Notes: generated from the letters alone by a model not told the origin. 56,738 nucleotides of DNA from Pseudomonadota bacterium (GCA_018240685.1 JAFEFG010000016.1:1-56738), one strand, 5' to 3'; shown: positions 16,918 to 25,663, numbered from the stretch's first letter. A program made the numbers and translations.

Positions 16918-19428
16918 TTAGGAGGCGGCCGGCTGTCCGCTCATGCGCCGGGCCGCGACCGCCTCGATCTCCGCCCGCATGGTCGGGCGGTGTTCGAGCA
17001 GCTCGTTGAAATCCTTGCGGTACAGCACCAGCAGGTGACAGTAGCCCGGCGCCACCACGTCGGCGTTGCGGGGCCGGGCCCCCAGCAGCCCCATCTCGCC
17101 GAAGAAGTCGCCCTCCTTCAGCGTCACCTTCATGTCGCCGAGATGGACCTCAACCTCGCCGGCGGCGATGAAGTACATGGCGTCAGGCGGTCCGCCCTTG
17201 GTCACGATCTTCTCGCCCGGCATGGCGACCAGCGGCCGAAGGCGGCGTCCCACTTCGTGGACGGAGGCGGCGTCAAGGGCGGCGAAGAGCGGCACCCGCT
17301 CGATCATGGCTGCGAGTTCCAGGCCGAGGTCGAGCGTGGGTCGGCCGGCGACGCCCTTGCGCCGCGCATTCAGCTGCCGGCGAAGGTCCGTGTAGACCTC
17401 GCGGCTGATGATCGACTCATGCAGGCGGCGAGCATATTCAGCCGCCTCGTAACGGATGGCAGCGCGTTCGAGCTGTCGATCCCGGATCGACTCGGCATAA
17501 CCCGGATACTGCAGCGACAGGGCCCTGAGCGAGCGCGCCACCAGTTCCTGGCGATCCTTGATGATTGCGCCGAGTCTTTCCTCGGCATCGGCGCCCAGCA
17601 GGTCCGCCACCGCGCTCAGGTTGAAGGCGGAGAGTTCCGCCAGCACGTCCTGGGACACCATGAGGACCTCGAACCGGTCGGCCAGCCACTCTTTCAGCAG
17701 GCGCTCGAAGCCGAAGCGCCGCTGCAGCCACAGGCCGACCCGGAACGCCATGTGCGGCCGGGTGAAGCTCTGCACGACCTCCTGGTATCCGGCCTCGCCG
17801 CGATCGCGCACGGCGTCGATCAGCCGGTCCGCGCGCGCCGTCAGGATCGCCACCATCCGGCGTGACAGCGTCTGCTGTTCGAACAGGTCGAGATAGAGTT
17901 CCTTTTCCTGCGCGCAAAGGGTGAGCAGCCCGACGACGAGCCTCTCCGACAGATCGAGCGCGAGGTCGGGCGGCGGCGCCTCGATCTCGGCCTCGCCGGC
18001 GGAGGCCGGATCGACGTCGAGGCCCACGACGCGTTCGTTGTGCTCGCGAATGATCTGGCCGAGCTGGCGCTGCACATTCACCCGCGACAGGGCGAGCACG
18101 CGGTCGCGCATGGCCGTCTCGACACGGCTCAGCTTGTTGAGGCCCAGCGTCCGCACAGCGACGCCCAGCGTGGTGGCATTGACCAGCAGGGTGAACAGGA
18201 CGAACAGGGTCGCGAGTTCGGCCGTGAATTCGCGAACGCTCTCCGGCAGCTGCCCGTTCGCCGCAACCACCATGGCGAGGACGATCGTGACCGCGCCGCG
18301 CAGCCCGCCCCAGACCAGGACGGACTTGTAGCGACGGTCGACGGGCTGCACGAGGCGCCCCAGTTCCAGGAGCGGCAGCATGCCGAACACGACCAGGGTC
18401 CGTGCCAGCGTCGCGCCGACGACGACGGCCACCAGGCCCCAGATGTAGAGCCAGGTGATCTGCGGCAGGAACTGCGCGGCCACCATCGAGGCGAGCACGA
18501 AGATCAGGCAGTTGCTCCAGAAATCGAGCTGGTGCCAGATGTGGCGCAGCGTCTCCCATTTGCGTGGATGCAGATGGGTGGGGCCGTAGGCGGCCACTGT
18601 CAGCGCCGCCACCACGACCGCGACTACGCCGGACAGTTCGAGATAGTGGTCGGCCAGGATGTAGCTGAGATAGGCGAGGCTCACCGTCACGGAGGTGATG
18701 GCGACGTCCGATTCGCCCAGCCGCGGCAGGATCACCATGGTCGCCCGCGCCATGAGGAAGCCGAACAGCCCGCCGCCCAGGAAGTTCCTGAGCGCGGTGA
18801 GGATCGGGGCCATCGCGTCCGGCTCCGCCGGAAGGCCGAGCTCGGGCGAGTAGCGGGCGACCAGCATCTCGAGGAAGAACCCGAAGGCGGCAATGGCGAC
18901 CGCGTCGTTCAGCAGCGACTCGCCTTCGGCCAGGATCGACAGCCGCTTGGGCGCGCCGACGTCGCGAAAGATGCCGATCACCGCCGCCGGATCCGTGGTC
19001 GACACGATGGCCGCCACCAGCAGGCAGACGAGGAGGTCGTAGCCCGTGACGAAATGGGTGACGGCCGCCACGCCGGCAATGCACACCAGCACGGCCACGA
19101 TCGCCAGCAGAAGGACGGCGAAGATTTCGTCCATCAGCCGGCGCACGTCGATCGTGAGCCCGGCCGTGAACAGCAGCGGCGGCAGGAACAGCGGCAGGAA
19201 GACGTCGGTGCCGAGCTCCAGTCCCTGCAATCCGCGTACGACATCCCGGCCCACGCCGTCGAATTCGGCATGGGCGGAGATCCACGTCGTCCACAAGCCC
19301 AGGCCGAGTCCGGTCACCGCCAGCAGCACTGTGTGCGGCAGGCGCAGACGCTCGGACAGCGGAACCAGCAGACTGACCAACGTGAACAGCGCGGCGATGG
19401 CCAGGATGGTGAAAATGACGTTGGTCAC
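16918..19428 (-). CDS. CPA1-type Na+/H+ antiporter with C-terminal cyclic-nucleotide-binding domain
   Basis: This 836-residue protein exchanges sodium or potassium for protons across the inner membrane. Residues 1 to about 420 form about 12 membrane helices, with STTDPAAVIG (143-152) and GESLLNDAVAI containing the conserved N174-D175 ion-site pair of electroneutral CPA1 exchangers. A long cytoplasmic helical region (about 430-700) follows, and residues about 715-825 form a cNMP-binding/CAP-like beta roll (MPGEKIVTKGGPPDAMYFIA, then GEGD-like KEGDFFGEMGLLG near 777, then RPRNADV). GTG at 19428 is the start. It is divergent from ruvX and upstream of gatCA on the same strand. The terminal domain suggests control by a second messenger, but binding is not shown. 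Confidence 0.9.
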   Translation of the reverse strand: MTNVIFTILAIAALFTLVSLLVPLSERLRLPHTVLLAVTGLGLGLWTTWISAHAEFDGVGRDVVRGLQGLELGTDVFLPLFLPPLLFTAGLTIDVRRLMDEIFAVLLLAIVAVLVCIAGVAAVTHFVTGYDLLVCLLVAAIVSTTDPAAVIGIFRDVGAPKRLSILAEGESLLNDAVAIAAFGFFLEMLVARYSPELGLPAEPDAMAPILTALRNFLGGGLFGFLMARATMVILPRLGESDVAITSVTVSLAYLSYILADHYLELSGVVAVVVAALTVAAYGPTHLHPRKWETLRHIWHQLDFWSNCLIFVLASMVAAQFLPQITWLYIWGLVAVVVGATLARTLVVFGMLPLLELGRLVQPVDRRYKSVLVWGGLRGAVTIVLAMVVAANGQLPESVREFTAELATLFVLFTLLVNATTLGVAVRTLGLNKLSRVETAMRDRVLALSRVNVQRQLGQIIREHNERVVGLDVDPASAGEAEIEAPPPDLALDLSERLVVGLLTLCAQEKELYLDLFEQQTLSRRMVAILTARADRLIDAVRDRGEAGYQEVVQSFTRPHMAFRVGLWLQRRFGFERLLKEWLADRFEVLMVSQDVLAELSAFNLSAVADLLGADAEERLGAIIKDRQELVARSLRALSLQYPGYAESIRDRQLERAAIRYEAAEYARRLHESIISREVYTDLRRQLNARRKGVAGRPTLDLGLELAAMIERVPLFAALDAASVHEVGRRLRPLVAMPGEKIVTKGGPPDAMYFIAAGEVEVHLGDMKVTLKEGDFFGEMGLLGARPRNADVVAPGYCHLLVLYRKDFNELLEHRPTMRAEIEAVAARRMSGQPAAS

Positions 19429-19506
19429 CCACGCAACTTAACGCACACGGCCCGCTTGTCGACCGCGGCGTGTCGACCGGGCGACACGCGCGGCCTATAA
19501 GAACTC

Positions 19507-19983
19507 ATGCCGATCGTCGAATTTTCCGATCTCAAGGCCCAGCTCACGCGCGACGGCCGGCTGATGGCGCTGGACGTCGGGACAAAAACCATCGGCGTCG
19601 CCACGTCCGATCTCCTCAGGAGCCTCGCCACGCCGCTTGCGCTCCTGAAACGCACCAAGCTCGCGGCCGATCTCGCCACGCTGGCCGACCTCGCGAAGAA
19701 GCACGAGGTCAAGGCACTGGTCGTCGGCCTGCCCCTCAACATGGACGGCAGCGAAGGCCCGCGCTGCCAGTCGATCCGCCAGTTCGTCGCCAACATCGCC
19801 GCGCACGGCCCACCTGCCCTCGCTGGCCTTCCGGTGGTCCTGCAGGACGAGCGGCTGAGCACGGCGGCCGTCACCCGCGGCATGATCGACGACTACGACA
19901 TGAGCCGGGCCAAGCGCGCCGAACGCGTCGACGCGGCGGCGGCGGCCTGGATCCTGGAAAGCGCCCTCGCGCGCCTGAAGTGA
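19507..19983 (+). CDS. ruvX: Putative pre-16S rRNA nuclease / Holliday junction resolvase-like protein
   Basis: This 158-residue YqgF/RuvX protein has an RNase H-like fold and is involved in maturation of the 16S rRNA 5' end. The first catalytic Asp is D23 in LMALDVGTKTIGVA. LVVGLPLNMDGSEGP, LQDERLSTAAV with its Glu, and a late RVDAAAAAWILE with the last Asp complete the active site. Length is usual for the family. It is one of the backbone genes of the local alphaproteobacterial cluster, where pyrB normally follows closely, while here about 4.7 kb of other genes intervene. Confidence 0.95.
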   Translation: MPIVEFSDLKAQLTRDGRLMALDVGTKTIGVATSDLLRSLATPLALLKRTKLAADLATLADLAKKHEVKALVVGLPLNMDGSEGPRCQSIRQFVANIAAHGPPALAGLPVVLQDERLSTAAVTRGMIDDYDMSRAKRAERVDAAAAAWILESALARLK

Positions 19984-20403
19984 CTACTTGACCACGATCT
20001 CGTGGGTCAGCTCCTCGGTCTCGCCGTCGGAGCGAACGTCGAATTCGATCTCCCAGCGTCCGCCGCTGGAGAAGGAAAGCCCTTCGGCGCGGTAGCGTCC
20101 GTCGCGGCCGCCGCTCAGCTTCAGGCGCTGAGCCGGGGTCGCCGCATCGTCGACCCGTTCGGCGCCGACGCCCACCAGCTCGGCCGCCTCGCCGTCCTTG
20201 GTGCAGACGTTCAAGACCAGCGCCACGGGCTCGCCGACCTCGATCTGTAGCGGGTCGGGGCGGAAGGTGATCATGTAGTGCTGCGAAAAGAGGACCCAGC
20301 CGCTGCCACGGCCGAGGTCCATGGGACACTCGGCTCTGGCCGACGCAACCCCCAGGGTCGTCGCAAGCGCGAGCCCCGAAACGACGATACGCACAATACG
20401 CAT
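19984..20403 (-). CDS. Secreted YtkA/FixH-like beta-sandwich protein
   Basis: This 139-residue protein has a signal peptide (about 1-22, ending SARA) and a single compact beta-rich domain with C24 and C63, which could pair. LKLSGGRDGRYRAEGLSFSS and GRWEIEFDVRSDG match the pattern of YtkA-like domains, which are found beside copper and redox proteins. The ATG at 20403 is chosen since the signal peptide begins there and GAGTGAG precedes it; the frame extends upstream without family sequence. It lies four bases after the stop of the oxygenase-like gene and is likely cotranscribed with it. It converges on ruvX with no gap. Function is not known. Confidence 0.8.
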   Translation of the reverse strand: MRIVRIVVSGLALATTLGVASARAECPMDLGRGSGWVLFSQHYMITFRPDPLQIEVGEPVALVLNVCTKDGEAAELVGVGAERVDDAATPAQRLKLSGGRDGRYRAEGLSFSSGGRWEIEFDVRSDGETEELTHEIVVK

Positions 20404-20407
20404 ATGC

Positions 20408-21070
20408 TCACTCTCGTACGCGACGCCTGCCCCTCGACGTCCTGGGAGGCGCCGGAACCCAGGCGTAGTTGAAGCTGATCGAGACGCGATCTCCCTTATA
20501 GCGCGCCGGCGGGACTTCGTGGCGCAGCCAGCTCTCGAACAGCACGACATCGCCCGCCTGCGCTGGCAGCTCGACGAACGCCCGGACCGCTTGCGGCGCA
20601 TCGGCGCGCCGCGGCGGCGCTGCCATCAGCGACGAAAGCCGGGGATCCTCGAACTTGATCGCGCCCGCCCCCTTCGGAACGGCCACGTAGTAGGTGCCAC
20701 TGATGAAAGAGCTGGGATGGAGGTGGAGCGAATGCACCACACCGGCCGGCATCACGTTCAACCAGCAGTCGGTCATGACCAACTCGCGACCGGCCAGATC
20801 GTAGTGCAAGGCGCGGGCGAAACGCTGGACATGCGGGTCGATACCGCGGCGCAGCCTGCCGAACAGGCTCGACACCAGATGCAACCGGTCGAGCGATCCA
20901 TATGAGGTGTAGCCGCCGAGATAATGCCGCTCGGACCAGCGCTGGCCAGCCACGTCGGAAAGAGCGAGAGCCTGGCACTCGTCGGACAGGTTCTGGTCGA
21001 AGCGTGGAGAGGGCTTGGGCCGCAACGGAGCCCGGTACACCAACGTGGGAAACAACGCCTTGGTCGCCAT
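20408..21070 (-). CDS. Putative 2-oxoglutarate/Fe(II) oxygenase (TIGR02466-like)
   Basis: This 220-residue protein looks like a double-stranded beta-helix oxygenase of the TIGR02466 type. Candidate iron ligands are H116 or H118 in HSLHLHPSSF and H184 in SWLRHEVPP, and R195 in GDRVSISFNY would bind 2-oxoglutarate. GTYYVAVP and GDVVLFES are the usual strand motifs of the fold. The ATG at 21070 begins the conserved ALFPTLVY segment, and upstream codons are unrelated. It is divergent from the YceI gene and followed four bases later by the YtkA-like gene. Phage T4 Gp-like and marine bacterial homologues have no defined substrate, so the reaction is open. Confidence 0.82.
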   Translation of the reverse strand: MATKALFPTLVYRAPLRPKPSPRFDQNLSDECQALALSDVAGQRWSERHYLGGYTSYGSLDRLHLVSSLFGRLRRGIDPHVQRFARALHYDLAGRELVMTDCWLNVMPAGVVHSLHLHPSSFISGTYYVAVPKGAGAIKFEDPRLSSLMAAPPRRADAPQAVRAFVELPAQAGDVVLFESWLRHEVPPARYKGDRVSISFNYAWVPAPPRTSRGRRRVRE

Positions 21071-21115
21071 ACCGTGATTTTCCGTGATGCCGGGCTTCCG
21101 TGCTATGATTTTTCT

Positions 21116-21715
21116 ATGCCGCCCGACGAAAAGACCGGGATTCGCCGCCGTCGGCTTCTGCTGGGAAGCGCCGCCTTGGCGCTGGTGCCCGGGCGGGCTG
21201 CCTTGGCGCTCGATCAGCTCAAGATCGGCGGCGACCGCGGCACCATCGACTTTGCCGTCGGCGACTCGAAGATCTTCCGCACCACCGGCTCGTTCAAGGA
21301 CTGGCGCGGCATGGTCGATGTCGACGAAGCCAACGTGCCCAACAGCTCCGTCAGCGTCCGGATCAACACCAGGAGCATCGAGATGCTGGACGAGCAGCAG
21401 ACCGACATGCTGAAGGACTCCGATTTCTTCGACGTCGACAAGTTCCCCGAGATGACCTTTCGGTCCAGAGCCGTCGAGCGTACCGGTGCCGAGACGCTGC
21501 GGGTGACCGGCGACGTCACCCTGCGCGGCATCACCCGGCCGATGGTGCTCGAGATCTCCGTGACCGACCGGCGGCCGAATGCGCCGGCCGGCACGCGCTA
21601 TGCGCGATTCCGCGGCAATGCCCGGATCAATCGCTCCGATTTCGGAATGACGAAATATGTCGACGTGGTGGGCGATACGGTGGAGATCTCGATCCGCGCC
21701 GACGCCTGGCGCTGA
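21116..21715 (+). CDS. YceI-family periplasmic protein
   Basis: This 199-residue protein is a YceI lipocalin-like beta barrel thought to bind polyprenyl chains in the periplasm. A twin-arginine-like signal (IRRRRLLLGSAALALVPGRAALA) is followed by a domain with GTIDFAVGDSKIF, GSFKDWRG, DSDFFDVDKFPEMTFRSRAV, and VTLRGITRPMVLEI, all YceI hallmarks. The ATG at 21116 lacks a Shine-Dalgarno. A TATGAT sequence at 21104-21109 lies only six bases upstream, so the message may start almost at the ATG. It is followed nine bases later by a cytochrome b561 gene, the common YceI-b561 pair, which suggests a redox or quinone role. Confidence 0.9.
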   Translation: MPPDEKTGIRRRRLLLGSAALALVPGRAALALDQLKIGGDRGTIDFAVGDSKIFRTTGSFKDWRGMVDVDEANVPNSSVSVRINTRSIEMLDEQQTDMLKDSDFFDVDKFPEMTFRSRAVERTGAETLRVTGDVTLRGITRPMVLEISVTDRRPNAPAGTRYARFRGNARINRSDFGMTKYVDVVGDTVEISIRADAWR

Positions 21716-21724
21716 GGCCGGCGC

Positions 21725-22261
21725 GTGGCCGAACCGCGCTATCGTCCGGCCGCGAGGCTCCTGCACTGGATCACGGCGCTTGCCGTGCTCGGACTGATCG
21801 GCCTCGGGCTCTGGATGACCGGTCTCCCCATCGGCCTGCCGAAGCTCCAGGCCTACGCCTGGCACAAGTGGATCGGCCTCACCGTGCTGGCTCTGACGGT
21901 CGCGCGCCTTCTCTGGCGGTGGCGCTCACCGCCGCCGCCCCTGCCCCCGGCGGTCACCCCCTGGGAGCGGCAGCTTGCGCCCTGGGGCCATCGGGCCCTT
22001 CTCGGACTGTTGCTCGCCCTGCCGCTCAGCGGCTGGCTGATGAGCTCGGCGGGCGGCGTCGCGATCTGGTGGTTCGGACTGATGCGCGTGCCCGACTTCG
22101 TCCCGCGCGACATGGGTCTGTTCACGACGCTCCGCACGCTGCACCATTGGCTGGCGTGGCTGCTGATCGCCGTACTGGCCCTCCATATCGCCGCCGTTGT
22201 CCGCCACGACGTCATGCGCCGTGACGGAATCTTCCGGCGGATGTGGTTCTCAGGCCGCTAG
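21725..22261 (+). CDS. Cytochrome b561 family membrane protein
   Basis: This 178-residue protein has four membrane helices and the His pairs that hold two b-type hemes: H14 in RLLHW, H47 in AWHKW, H140/H141 in LHHW and H154 in LALH. Related proteins pass electrons between quinone and superoxide or periplasmic partners. The start is GTG at 21725. It follows YceI by nine bases, so the two are one operon. Its 3' end overlaps the convergent citrate-synthase-like gene by 12 bases. Confidence 0.92.
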   Translation: MAEPRYRPAARLLHWITALAVLGLIGLGLWMTGLPIGLPKLQAYAWHKWIGLTVLALTVARLLWRWRSPPPPLPPAVTPWERQLAPWGHRALLGLLLALPLSGWLMSSAGGVAIWWFGLMRVPDFVPRDMGLFTTLRTLHHWLAWLLIAVLALHIAAVVRHDVMRRDGIFRRMWFSGR

Positions 22262-23344
22262 CGCGGGCCGCGGCCCGACATAGCTCGATTGCGGCCGGAT
22301 GATGCGGCCGCCCTTCTCCTGCTCGAAGATGTGGGCGCACCAGCCGGCGACACGTCCGACGGCGAACAGCGCCGTGAAGGCTTCGCGCGGGATGTCGAGC
22401 GCCTCGAGCAGGAGCGCCGTGTAGTACTCGACATTGGTCTCGAGCCGCTGGCCGGGCTTGTACCGGCGCAGGGCGGCGATGGCCCCCCCTTCGACTTCGG
22501 CCGCGAAGGCGAGACGGCCGGCCGTCGACGGCAAGGTGGCGACGGCGGCCTTCAGCACGTCGGCGCGCGGATCGCGCACCTTGTAGACTCGATGCCCGAA
22601 GCCCATGAGGCGCGTGCCGCTGGCGAAGGCATCGTCGAACCACGCCTCGGCGCTCGACGCGTCGCCGATCTCGTCGAGCATGTCGAGCACCGGCCCCGGA
22701 GCGCCGCCGTGCAGCGGCCCCTTCAGGGCGCAGAGCCCCGCGAGCACGGCCGAGATCAGGCCGGCGCGGGTCGAGGCGACCACGCGCGCCGTGAAGGTCG
22801 AGGCGTTGAAACCATGGTCGGCGACGGTGGTGAGGTAGGTGTCCAGCCCCTTCTCGAACGCCTCGCCTGCGCGCTGGCCGCGGATCATGCGCAGCAAGTC
22901 CTGCGCGGTCGTGAGCGAGGGATCGGGCGCGACAGCCGGCAGGTTCCGGCGTGCATTGAGCAGCGCGGCAAGGAACACCGGCAGCGCTCCGCAGACGAGA
23001 TAGTGATGCGGCGTCGGGTCGGAGTCGGGCAGCATCCCGAGTCCCACGCGCAGCGCCTCGACCGGCGTCAGCCCCTCGGTGGCGGCAAGCAGGCGCGGCA
23101 CCAGCGCGAAGGCGCGTACACGCGCCGTCGCAAGCCCCTCGCGTACGGCCGGCTCGTCACCACCACCCTCGCCGTAACCTTCCCACAGGAGCGCCGCGAC
23201 ACCCTCGTAACCCCGGCTCGCGACCAGTTCCTGCAGGCCGTGGCCGCGAACGATCAACCGCCCGGCCTCGCCGTCGACCTCGCTCATGACCGTATCGGCC
23301 ACGATCACCCCATCGAGGCCGCTGTCCACACGCGTCTGCAACAT
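22250..23344 (-). CDS. Citrate/2-methylcitrate synthase family protein with Asp-to-Glu at the catalytic site
   Basis: This 364-residue protein has the complete citrate synthase fold, which joins an acyl-CoA to a 2-oxo acid. Catalytic His are H212 in GPLHGGAP and H251 in MGFGHRVYKVRDPR. At the place of the catalytic Asp (N-V-D-F in most members) it has NVEYYTA, with E306. Glu at this position would keep the charge but lengthen the side chain, and I think it marks a separate subfamily. The ATG at 23344 follows AGGGGA. An upstream ATG at 23401 lies in the regulatory region and is rejected. It is divergent from a second homologue fused to a DNA-binding domain. True substrates are unknown. Confidence 0.88.
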   Translation of the reverse strand: MLQTRVDSGLDGVIVADTVMSEVDGEAGRLIVRGHGLQELVASRGYEGVAALLWEGYGEGGGDEPAVREGLATARVRAFALVPRLLAATEGLTPVEALRVGLGMLPDSDPTPHHYLVCGALPVFLAALLNARRNLPAVAPDPSLTTAQDLLRMIRGQRAGEAFEKGLDTYLTTVADHGFNASTFTARVVASTRAGLISAVLAGLCALKGPLHGGAPGPVLDMLDEIGDASSAEAWFDDAFASGTRLMGFGHRVYKVRDPRADVLKAAVATLPSTAGRLAFAAEVEGGAIAALRRYKPGQRLETNVEYYTALLLEALDIPREAFTALFAVGRVAGWCAHIFEQEKGGRIIRPQSSYVGPRPALAA

Positions 23345-23391
23345 CCGAAGTCCCCTTTCGCTGTTCAAGGGGAACATTCGTCCCGACGAAT

Positions 23392-23421
23392 ATATTGTCA
23401 ATATTGATTGAATTCATCAAT
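23392..23421. promoter_or_regulatory. AT-rich dyad region between the two citrate-synthase homologues
   Basis: In a GC-rich setting this stretch is almost free of G and C. It contains a perfect 6-1-6 palindrome (atattg-t-caatat, 23392-23404), and a 6-7-6 inverted repeat (attgat, spacer tgaattc, atcaat, 23403-23421). The motif atattg recurs nine bases apart. A tatatt at 23391-23396 could be a -10 box. The dyads make a plausible operator for the MerR-type domain of the adjacent gene, which starts nine bases downstream. Confidence 0.6.
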
Positions 23422-23429
23422 AATATGTC

Positions 23430-24635
23430 ATGAGCACCGAATGGATCACGTCGGCCGAAGCCGCCCGCCGGCTCGGGGTCTCGGCCGCGACGCTGTACGC
23501 CTATGTCAGCCGCGGTCTGCTGCGATCCGAGTCGACGGAGGGGCGGCGCGAGCGCCGCTACCGCGCCGACGACGTGTCACGCCTGAAACGGCGCCGCGAT
23601 GTCGGCCGGAAGGCCGAATCGATTGCCGCCCATGCGCTGGACTTCGGGACACCAGTGCTCGAATCGGCGCTGACGCTGATCGAGAACGGGCGGCTTTATT
23701 ACCGCGGCCACGATGCGGCGCGCCTGGCGCGAAGCATGTCACTGGAGCAGGTGGCACAGCTCCTGTGGGAGTGCGACGACCGGCCGTTCGCGGCCAGGAA
23801 CCTGCCGGCCCTGTCGACGGCGCTGCGCGCGGCCTGGAACGCCACGCCGACGCTCTCGACGGTCGATGCCTGCCTGGTCCTGCTGCCGGCCGCTGCGCGC
23901 TGGGACCATCCGAGCTGGGTGGAGGACCGCGCCGCCATGCTCGAGACGGGCGCACGCATCCTGCGACTGCTGACGGCAGCGGTGACGGCGGAACCGGTGT
24001 CCGCCCTGCCCGTCCACGAGCAGCTCGCGGCCGCCTGGAACGTGCCGTCCGAACTCGCCCCTCTTCTTCGCGCCGCGCTCGTCCTGTCGGCCGACCACGA
24101 ATTCAACGCCTCCACCTTCGCCGCCCGCGTCGTCGCCTCGACGGGAGCAAACCTCTACGGCTCCACCATCGCCGGGATCGCCGCCATTAACGGCCCGCGC
24201 CACGGCGGATCGACGCGCCGGGTCGCGGCCCTGCTCGACGCGCTCGCCACGGCGACCGACCGCGAGGCCGAGCTGGTCCGCCGCGCCGACGAGCCGGCCG
24301 ACCTGCCCGGCTTCGGCCACCCGCTCTATCCCGACGGCGACGTTCGCGCCGTAACGCTGCTCGCGCTGATGCACGAGGCATTGCCGCGATCGCCCGCGCT
24401 TGCCTTCGCCGACGCGCTGGCGGCCGATATCGAGCGGGCGAGCGGGCGCAGGCCCAACATCGATTTCGCCACCGTGACGCTGGAGCGCGTCCTGGGCCTG
24501 CCGAAGGATTCTGCGCTTGCCCTGTTCCTTCTGGGACGCACCGTCGGCTGGATCGCCCATGCGCTGGAACAGGCCGCCAACGGAGGCCTGATCCGGCCGC
24601 GGGCGCGCTACATCGGGCCGCGCCCCGCCGCGTGA
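23430..24635 (+). CDS. Citrate synthase family protein with N-terminal MerR-type helix-turn-helix
   Basis: This 401-residue protein joins a MerR_1-like DNA-binding domain (about 5-55: ITSAEAARRLGVSAATLYAY, then RRYRADDVSRL) to a citrate synthase domain (about 65-401). The catalytic triad is kept: H258 in GPRHGGS, H297 in GFGHPLYPDGD, and D345 in RPNIDF. The C terminus RYIGPRPAA matches the partner gene's YVGPRPALAA. The ATG at 23430 has no clear Shine-Dalgarno, but an in-frame start is needed for the HTH. Divergent orientation from the partner suggests that it controls that gene, its own gene, or both. Whether it still makes citrate is not clear. Such fusions are annotated in other Alphaproteobacteria but their role is not described, to my knowledge. 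Confidence 0.9.
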   Translation: MSTEWITSAEAARRLGVSAATLYAYVSRGLLRSESTEGRRERRYRADDVSRLKRRRDVGRKAESIAAHALDFGTPVLESALTLIENGRLYYRGHDAARLARSMSLEQVAQLLWECDDRPFAARNLPALSTALRAAWNATPTLSTVDACLVLLPAAARWDHPSWVEDRAAMLETGARILRLLTAAVTAEPVSALPVHEQLAAAWNVPSELAPLLRAALVLSADHEFNASTFAARVVASTGANLYGSTIAGIAAINGPRHGGSTRRVAALLDALATATDREAELVRRADEPADLPGFGHPLYPDGDVRAVTLLALMHEALPRSPALAFADALAADIERASGRRPNIDFATVTLERVLGLPKDSALALFLLGRTVGWIAHALEQAANGGLIRPRARYIGPRPAA

Positions 24636-24697
24636 GCGTTATCCACCAAAGCGCGTCCTTGCAGCCGCGCACCGCGCGTGCTTAACGTCGCGCTTTA

Positions 24698-25663
24698 GTG
24701 ACAAACAAACGCGCGGGCGTGCCGAGGTTGCCCCATCTGCTCGGCATCGAAGGTCTGTCGCCCGAAACCATTTCGGGCCTGCTCGACCTTTCCGAAAGCT
24801 ACATCGATCAGAACCGATCGGTCGACAAACGGCGGAATCTCCTTTCCGGCCGTACCGTGATCAACCTGTTCTTCGAGAATTCGACCCGCACCCGCACCAG
24901 CTTCGAGGTCGCCGCCAAACGGCTGGGCGCGGATGTGATCAACATGGACGTCGCCACCTCCTCCGTCCGCAAGGGCGAGACCCTGCTCGACACGGCGATG
25001 ACGTTGAACGCCATGCGCCCCGACGCCATCGTCGTGCGCCACAGCGAATCGGGAGCCGTGAACCTGCTGTCGCAGAAGGTGAACTGCACCGTCATCAATG
25101 CCGGCGACGGCCAGCACGAACATCCGACGCAGGCGCTGCTCGACGCGCTGACGATCCGGCGCCGACGCGGCAGCCTGCAGGGGCTGGAGGTGGCGATCTG
25201 CGGCGACATCATGCACAGCCGTGTCGCACGCTCGAACATCCACCTGCTGCAGATCATGGGGGCACGCGTGCGCGTCGTCGGCCCGCCGACGCTGATGCCC
25301 ACCGACATCGACAAGATGGGAGTCGAGGTCCACTACAGCATGCGAACCGGCCTCAAGGACGTCGACATCGTCATGATGCTGCGGCTGCAGACCGAGCGCA
25401 TGCAAGGCTCCTTCGTGCCGTCGATCAGCGAATATTTCCGCTTCTTCGGTCTCGACAGCGAGAAGCTCAAGGTCGCCAAGCCCGATGCGCTGATCATGCA
25501 TCCCGGGCCGATGAACCGCGGCGTGGAGATCGACTCGGAGGTCGCCGACGATCTCGATCGCAGCGTCATCCACGAGCAGGTCGAGATGGGCGTCGCCGTC
25601 CGCATGGCCTGCCTCGAGGCGCTGATCGGCGGCCGGCGCAATTCGGTGGGAGCGGCGGCATGA
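24698..25663 (+). CDS. pyrB: Aspartate carbamoyltransferase, catalytic subunit
   Basis: This 321-residue enzyme joins carbamoyl phosphate and aspartate in pyrimidine synthesis. The carbamoyl-phosphate loop is [13 protein letters not shown] with S62-T63-R64-T65-R66. [28 protein letters not shown] and [11 protein letters not shown] complete the site. No pyrI regulatory subunit is present, which fits the type in which PyrB assembles with a dihydroorotase homologue. The start is GTG at 24698, and ATGA overlap joins it to the next gene. Sequence and length are normal. Confidence 0.97.
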   Translation: MTNKRAGVPRLPHLLGIEGLSPETISGLLDLSESYIDQNRSVDKRRNLLSGRTVINLFFENSTRTRTSFEVAAKRLGADVINMDVATSSVRKGETLLDTAMTLNAMRPDAIVVRHSESGAVNLLSQKVNCTVINAGDGQHEHPTQALLDALTIRRRRGSLQGLEVAICGDIMHSRVARSNIHLLQIMGARVRVVGPPTLMPTDIDKMGVEVHYSMRTGLKDVDIVMMLRLQTERMQGSFVPSISEYFRFFGLDSEKLKVAKPDALIMHPGPMNRGVEIDSEVADDLDRSVIHEQVEMGVAVRMACLEALIGGRRNSVGAAA

